Of a stretch of 8,653 nucleotides of DNA, positions 7,180 through 8,653 are shown one piece after another (the stretch's first letter is position 1; every line of letters begins with the position of its first letter). The notes under the pieces were generated by a model. It made no database searches. It was not told the DNA's origin and saw only the letters and a program-made list of their open reading frames with translations. Source of the DNA: a bacterium (GTDB taxonomy: Bacteria > Thermosulfidibacterota > Thermosulfidibacteria > Thermosulfidibacterales > JALWSI01); NCBI GenBank assembly GCA_027080315.1, contig JALWSI010000036.1:1-8653 (forward strand). Reading direction: 5' to 3'. The position numbers and the translations under genes were made by a program.

Positions 7180-8565
7180 CTACCTTTTGCCTTTGCGCTT
7201 CGCCAAAAAAATCATACCCCTTCCCTCTCTTACCCTTTGGGGTGCCCTGGTGAGAGCCAAAGAGTTTGGAGGTACGTTTTTGGTTATGGTTGATCCCGCT
7301 CCTATGAGGGCATTCTCTCCCACCTTCACAGGGGCAACAAGTTGGGTGTCGCTGCCTATGAACGCTCCCTGTTCAATAATTGTCTCGTGTTTTGAGAATC
7401 CATCGTAGTTGCAGGTGATGGTTCCCGCTCCGATGTTCACATTCTCACCTACAGTTGCGTCTCCAATGTAGCTCAAATGGCTTGCCTTTGAACCTTTGCC
7501 AAAGGTTGTCTTCTTCATCTCTACAAAGTTGCCCACCTTTGCCTTCTCCCCGATCACCGTGCCGGGGCGGATTCTCGCAAAGGGTCCTACCTGTGCCTCT
7601 CTCTCAACCATCGCCCCTTCCAGTATTGAGTGGTCTAAAATCTTCACTTCGTCCCCAATAGAGGTGTCCTTAATGTGGGTGTTAGGACCAATCGTGCAGT
7701 TAGAGCCAATGGAGGTCTCTCCCTCAATGAAGGCTCCTGGATATATTGTGGTGTCTGTTCCCACCTTCACCTGAGGTTCAATGTAAACGGTGTGGGGCAT
7801 GATCACCGTAACGCCTTTCAGCATGAGAGTTTCAAGTACCTGTCTGCGGGTAATCTCTTCCACCTTGGCTAAGTCAACTCTGTTATTAACCCCCAGTCCT
7901 TCCCAGTGGTGTTCTGCCTCTTCGGCGAGAACCCTCATATTCATCTCTCGTGCAATGGCCACTGTGTCGGTGAGGTAGTACTCTCCCTTGGCCTTGCTTG
8001 GGGTGAGCTTTTTTATGGCTGTTTTCAAAAAGTCGGTTTTAAACAGATAAACACCCAGGTTTATCTCCTTAACCTTTCTCTCTTCTTCGTTGGCTTCCGC
8101 CTCCTCCACAATGGCAACCACCCCAGAGCTATCCCTTATCACCCTTCCGTAGCCGGTTGGGTCGTCCAAGGTGGTGGTCAGCATGGCCATGGCCACATCT
8201 TGGTGGGATATAGCTTTGAATAGCCTTCTTATTGATCCTTCTCTAACCAGGGGCATGTCTCCTGGGGTGACGAGTACCCAAGGGGACTCAACCTGTGGAA
8301 GAGCGCATCTCACAGCATCTCCCGTGCCTCGCCTATTTGGTTGTTCAATGAAAAGAGCCTTTCCTTCTAACTGCTGCTGAACCTCTTCTGCCCCTCTTCC
8401 CACTACCACCAAAGTTCTGTTGGCAAAGGTTGCCACAGTCTCCACGAGGTAAGAGATGAGAGGCCTTCCCATTATTGGATGGAGCACTTTAGGAATGGAT
8501 GAGACCATTCTGGTACCCTCGCCTGCTGCGAGGATCACAGCATCTACCTTTGCGTTTCTTTCCAT
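7180..8565 (-). CDS. glmU: Bifunctional GlcN-1-P acetyltransferase / GlcNAc-1-P uridylyltransferase
   Basis: GlmU acetylates glucosamine-1-phosphate and then couples it to UTP, giving UDP-GlcNAc for peptidoglycan and surface glycans. The 461 residues match the family (E. coli 456). The N-terminal nucleotidyltransferase domain (about 7-230) has LAAGEGTRM (12-20) with K26, GTGDAV (80-85), the metal-binding D103 in PGDMPL, GYGRV (138-142), GEYYLTD (194-200) and N228 in GVNNR. The C-terminal left-handed beta-helix (about 250-445) is built of hexapeptide repeats. It has RIRPG (331-335), NFVEMKK (346-352), catalytic H363 in ASHLSYIGDA, and NIGAGTITCNYDG (377-389). Both active sites look complete. 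The ATG at 8565 puts the signature at the usual distance but has no Shine-Dalgarno site upstream. It is the first gene of the minus-strand block. The stop codon directly touches the glmS start codon. Confidence 0.97.
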   Translation of the reverse strand: MERNAKVDAVILAAGEGTRMVSSIPKVLHPIMGRPLISYLVETVATFANRTLVVVGRGAEEVQQQLEGKALFIEQPNRRGTGDAVRCALPQVESPWVLVTPGDMPLVREGSIRRLFKAISHQDVAMAMLTTTLDDPTGYGRVIRDSSGVVAIVEEAEANEEERKVKEINLGVYLFKTDFLKTAIKKLTPSKAKGEYYLTDTVAIAREMNMRVLAEEAEHHWEGLGVNNRVDLAKVEEITRRQVLETLMLKGVTVIMPHTVYIEPQVKVGTDTTIYPGAFIEGETSIGSNCTIGPNTHIKDTSIGDEVKILDHSILEGAMVEREAQVGPFARIRPGTVIGEKAKVGNFVEMKKTTFGKGSKASHLSYIGDATVGENVNIGAGTITCNYDGFSKHETIIEQGAFIGSDTQLVAPVKVGENALIGAGSTITKNVPPNSLALTRAPQRVREGRGMIFLAKRKGKR

Positions 8566-8572
8566 GGGTTTA

Positions 8573-8600
8573 GATATACATGCTTGGAGGGTTTTGTCTA
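8573..8600 (-). promoter_or_regulatory. Weak sigma-70-like promoter candidate for glmU
   Basis: On the minus strand, TAGACA (8600-8595) is followed by a 16-nt spacer and TATATC (8578-8573). The match is moderate (5/6 and 4/6). A start about 7 nt downstream would fall at or next to the glmU ATG, giving an almost leaderless mRNA; this fits the lack of a Shine-Dalgarno site there. A second weak candidate with TTGTCT at 8634-8629 would give a longer leader. The region is AT-rich, so chance matches are easy. Confidence 0.25.
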
Positions 8601-8609
8601 TTGAATTAT

Positions 8610-8648
8610 TTGTCTTTTAAGTGATTGGAGACAACTAAAAAGCTCCAA
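8610..8648. repeat. Two overlapping, mutually exclusive short inverted repeats
   Basis: TTGGAG (8625-8630) pairs with CTCCAA (8643-8648) over a 12-nt loop. TTGTCT (8610-8615) pairs with AGACAA (8629-8634) over a 13-nt loop. The arms share 8629-8630, so only one hairpin can form at a time. With 6-bp stems they may be chance, an operator, or part of an upstream terminator. The rest of the 88 bp upstream of glmU (8566-8653) shows no gene except a three-codon ATG TAT ATC TAA at 8581-8570 with no ribosome site. Confidence 0.25.
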
Positions 8649-8653
8649 AACAC

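Larger units (their letters stand above)
496..8565 (-). other. Probable six-gene operon glmU-glmS-clc-ligase-phosphatase-kamA
   Basis: Six minus-strand genes follow each other with no intergenic room: 0 nt (glmU/glmS), 47-nt overlap (glmS/clc), 4-nt overlap (clc/ligase), 4-nt overlap (ligase/phosphatase) and a 10-nt gap (phosphatase/kamA). No hairpin followed by a T-run was seen at any junction. This is inferred to be one transcript starting upstream of 8565, with translational coupling at most junctions. Internal promoters inside coding sequence cannot be excluded. Confidence 0.75.

Noticed and set aside
7157-7200. A glmS ribozyme/riboswitch upstream of glmS
   Set aside because: The glmU stop and the glmS start codon are adjacent, leaving no leader. 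No ribozyme-like sequence can sit there without being glmU coding sequence.
1-8653. CRISPR arrays, tRNA or rRNA genes, insertion sequences, integrase or defence genes
   Set aside because: None were seen. The window is almost fully filled by eight genes, no spaced direct repeats or transposase motifs stand out, and the only non-coding stretch is 88 bp.

Overview
The window looks like bacterial chromosome with core envelope-precursor genes. The genes found (glmU, glmS, an O-antigen ligase-type protein, a PHP phosphatase of the CpsB/YwqE type, queD) indicate a bacterium, most likely Gram-negative. Base composition looks roughly balanced by eye. Arginine is often AGA/AGG and the coding strands are purine-rich, a habit common in thermophiles. 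A thermophilic Desulfobacterota-like organism would fit, but nothing in the window proves a taxon.

Layout. Positions 1-123 hold the 3' end of an unrecognised plus-strand gene, which overlaps queD (111-509, plus). The rest is one dense minus-strand block, read from right to left: glmU (8565-7180), glmS (7179-5359), a ClC-family anion transporter with two CBS domains (5405-3627), an O-antigen ligase/polymerase-type membrane protein (3630-2332), a PHP-type phosphatase (2335-1613) and a KamA-family radical SAM aminomutase (1602-496). The junctions are: abutting, 47-nt overlap, 4-nt overlap, 4-nt overlap and a 10-nt gap. The block therefore looks like a single, translationally coupled operon. It ends tail to tail with queD in a 14-bp overlap. 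The only real non-coding DNA is the 88 bp upstream of glmU (8566-8653), which is AT-rich and is the likely promoter region.

How the genes work together. GlmS makes glucosamine-6-phosphate from fructose-6-phosphate and glutamine. GlmU turns glucosamine-1-phosphate into UDP-GlcNAc; the mutase between them, GlmM, is not in the window. UDP-GlcNAc feeds peptidoglycan and surface glycans. The ligase-like protein and the PHP phosphatase belong to the export and assembly side of surface polysaccharide. The ClC protein and the KamA protein have no obvious place in that pathway. QueD, on the other strand, belongs to queuosine/7-deazaguanine synthesis.

No defence system, mobile element, CRISPR array or RNA gene was seen. 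The points most worth checking are the long overprinted glmS/clc junction, the non-canonical ion-site residues of the ClC protein, and the aminomutase that has the lysine-binding residues but has lost the zinc-site cysteines of classical lysine 2,3-aminomutase.
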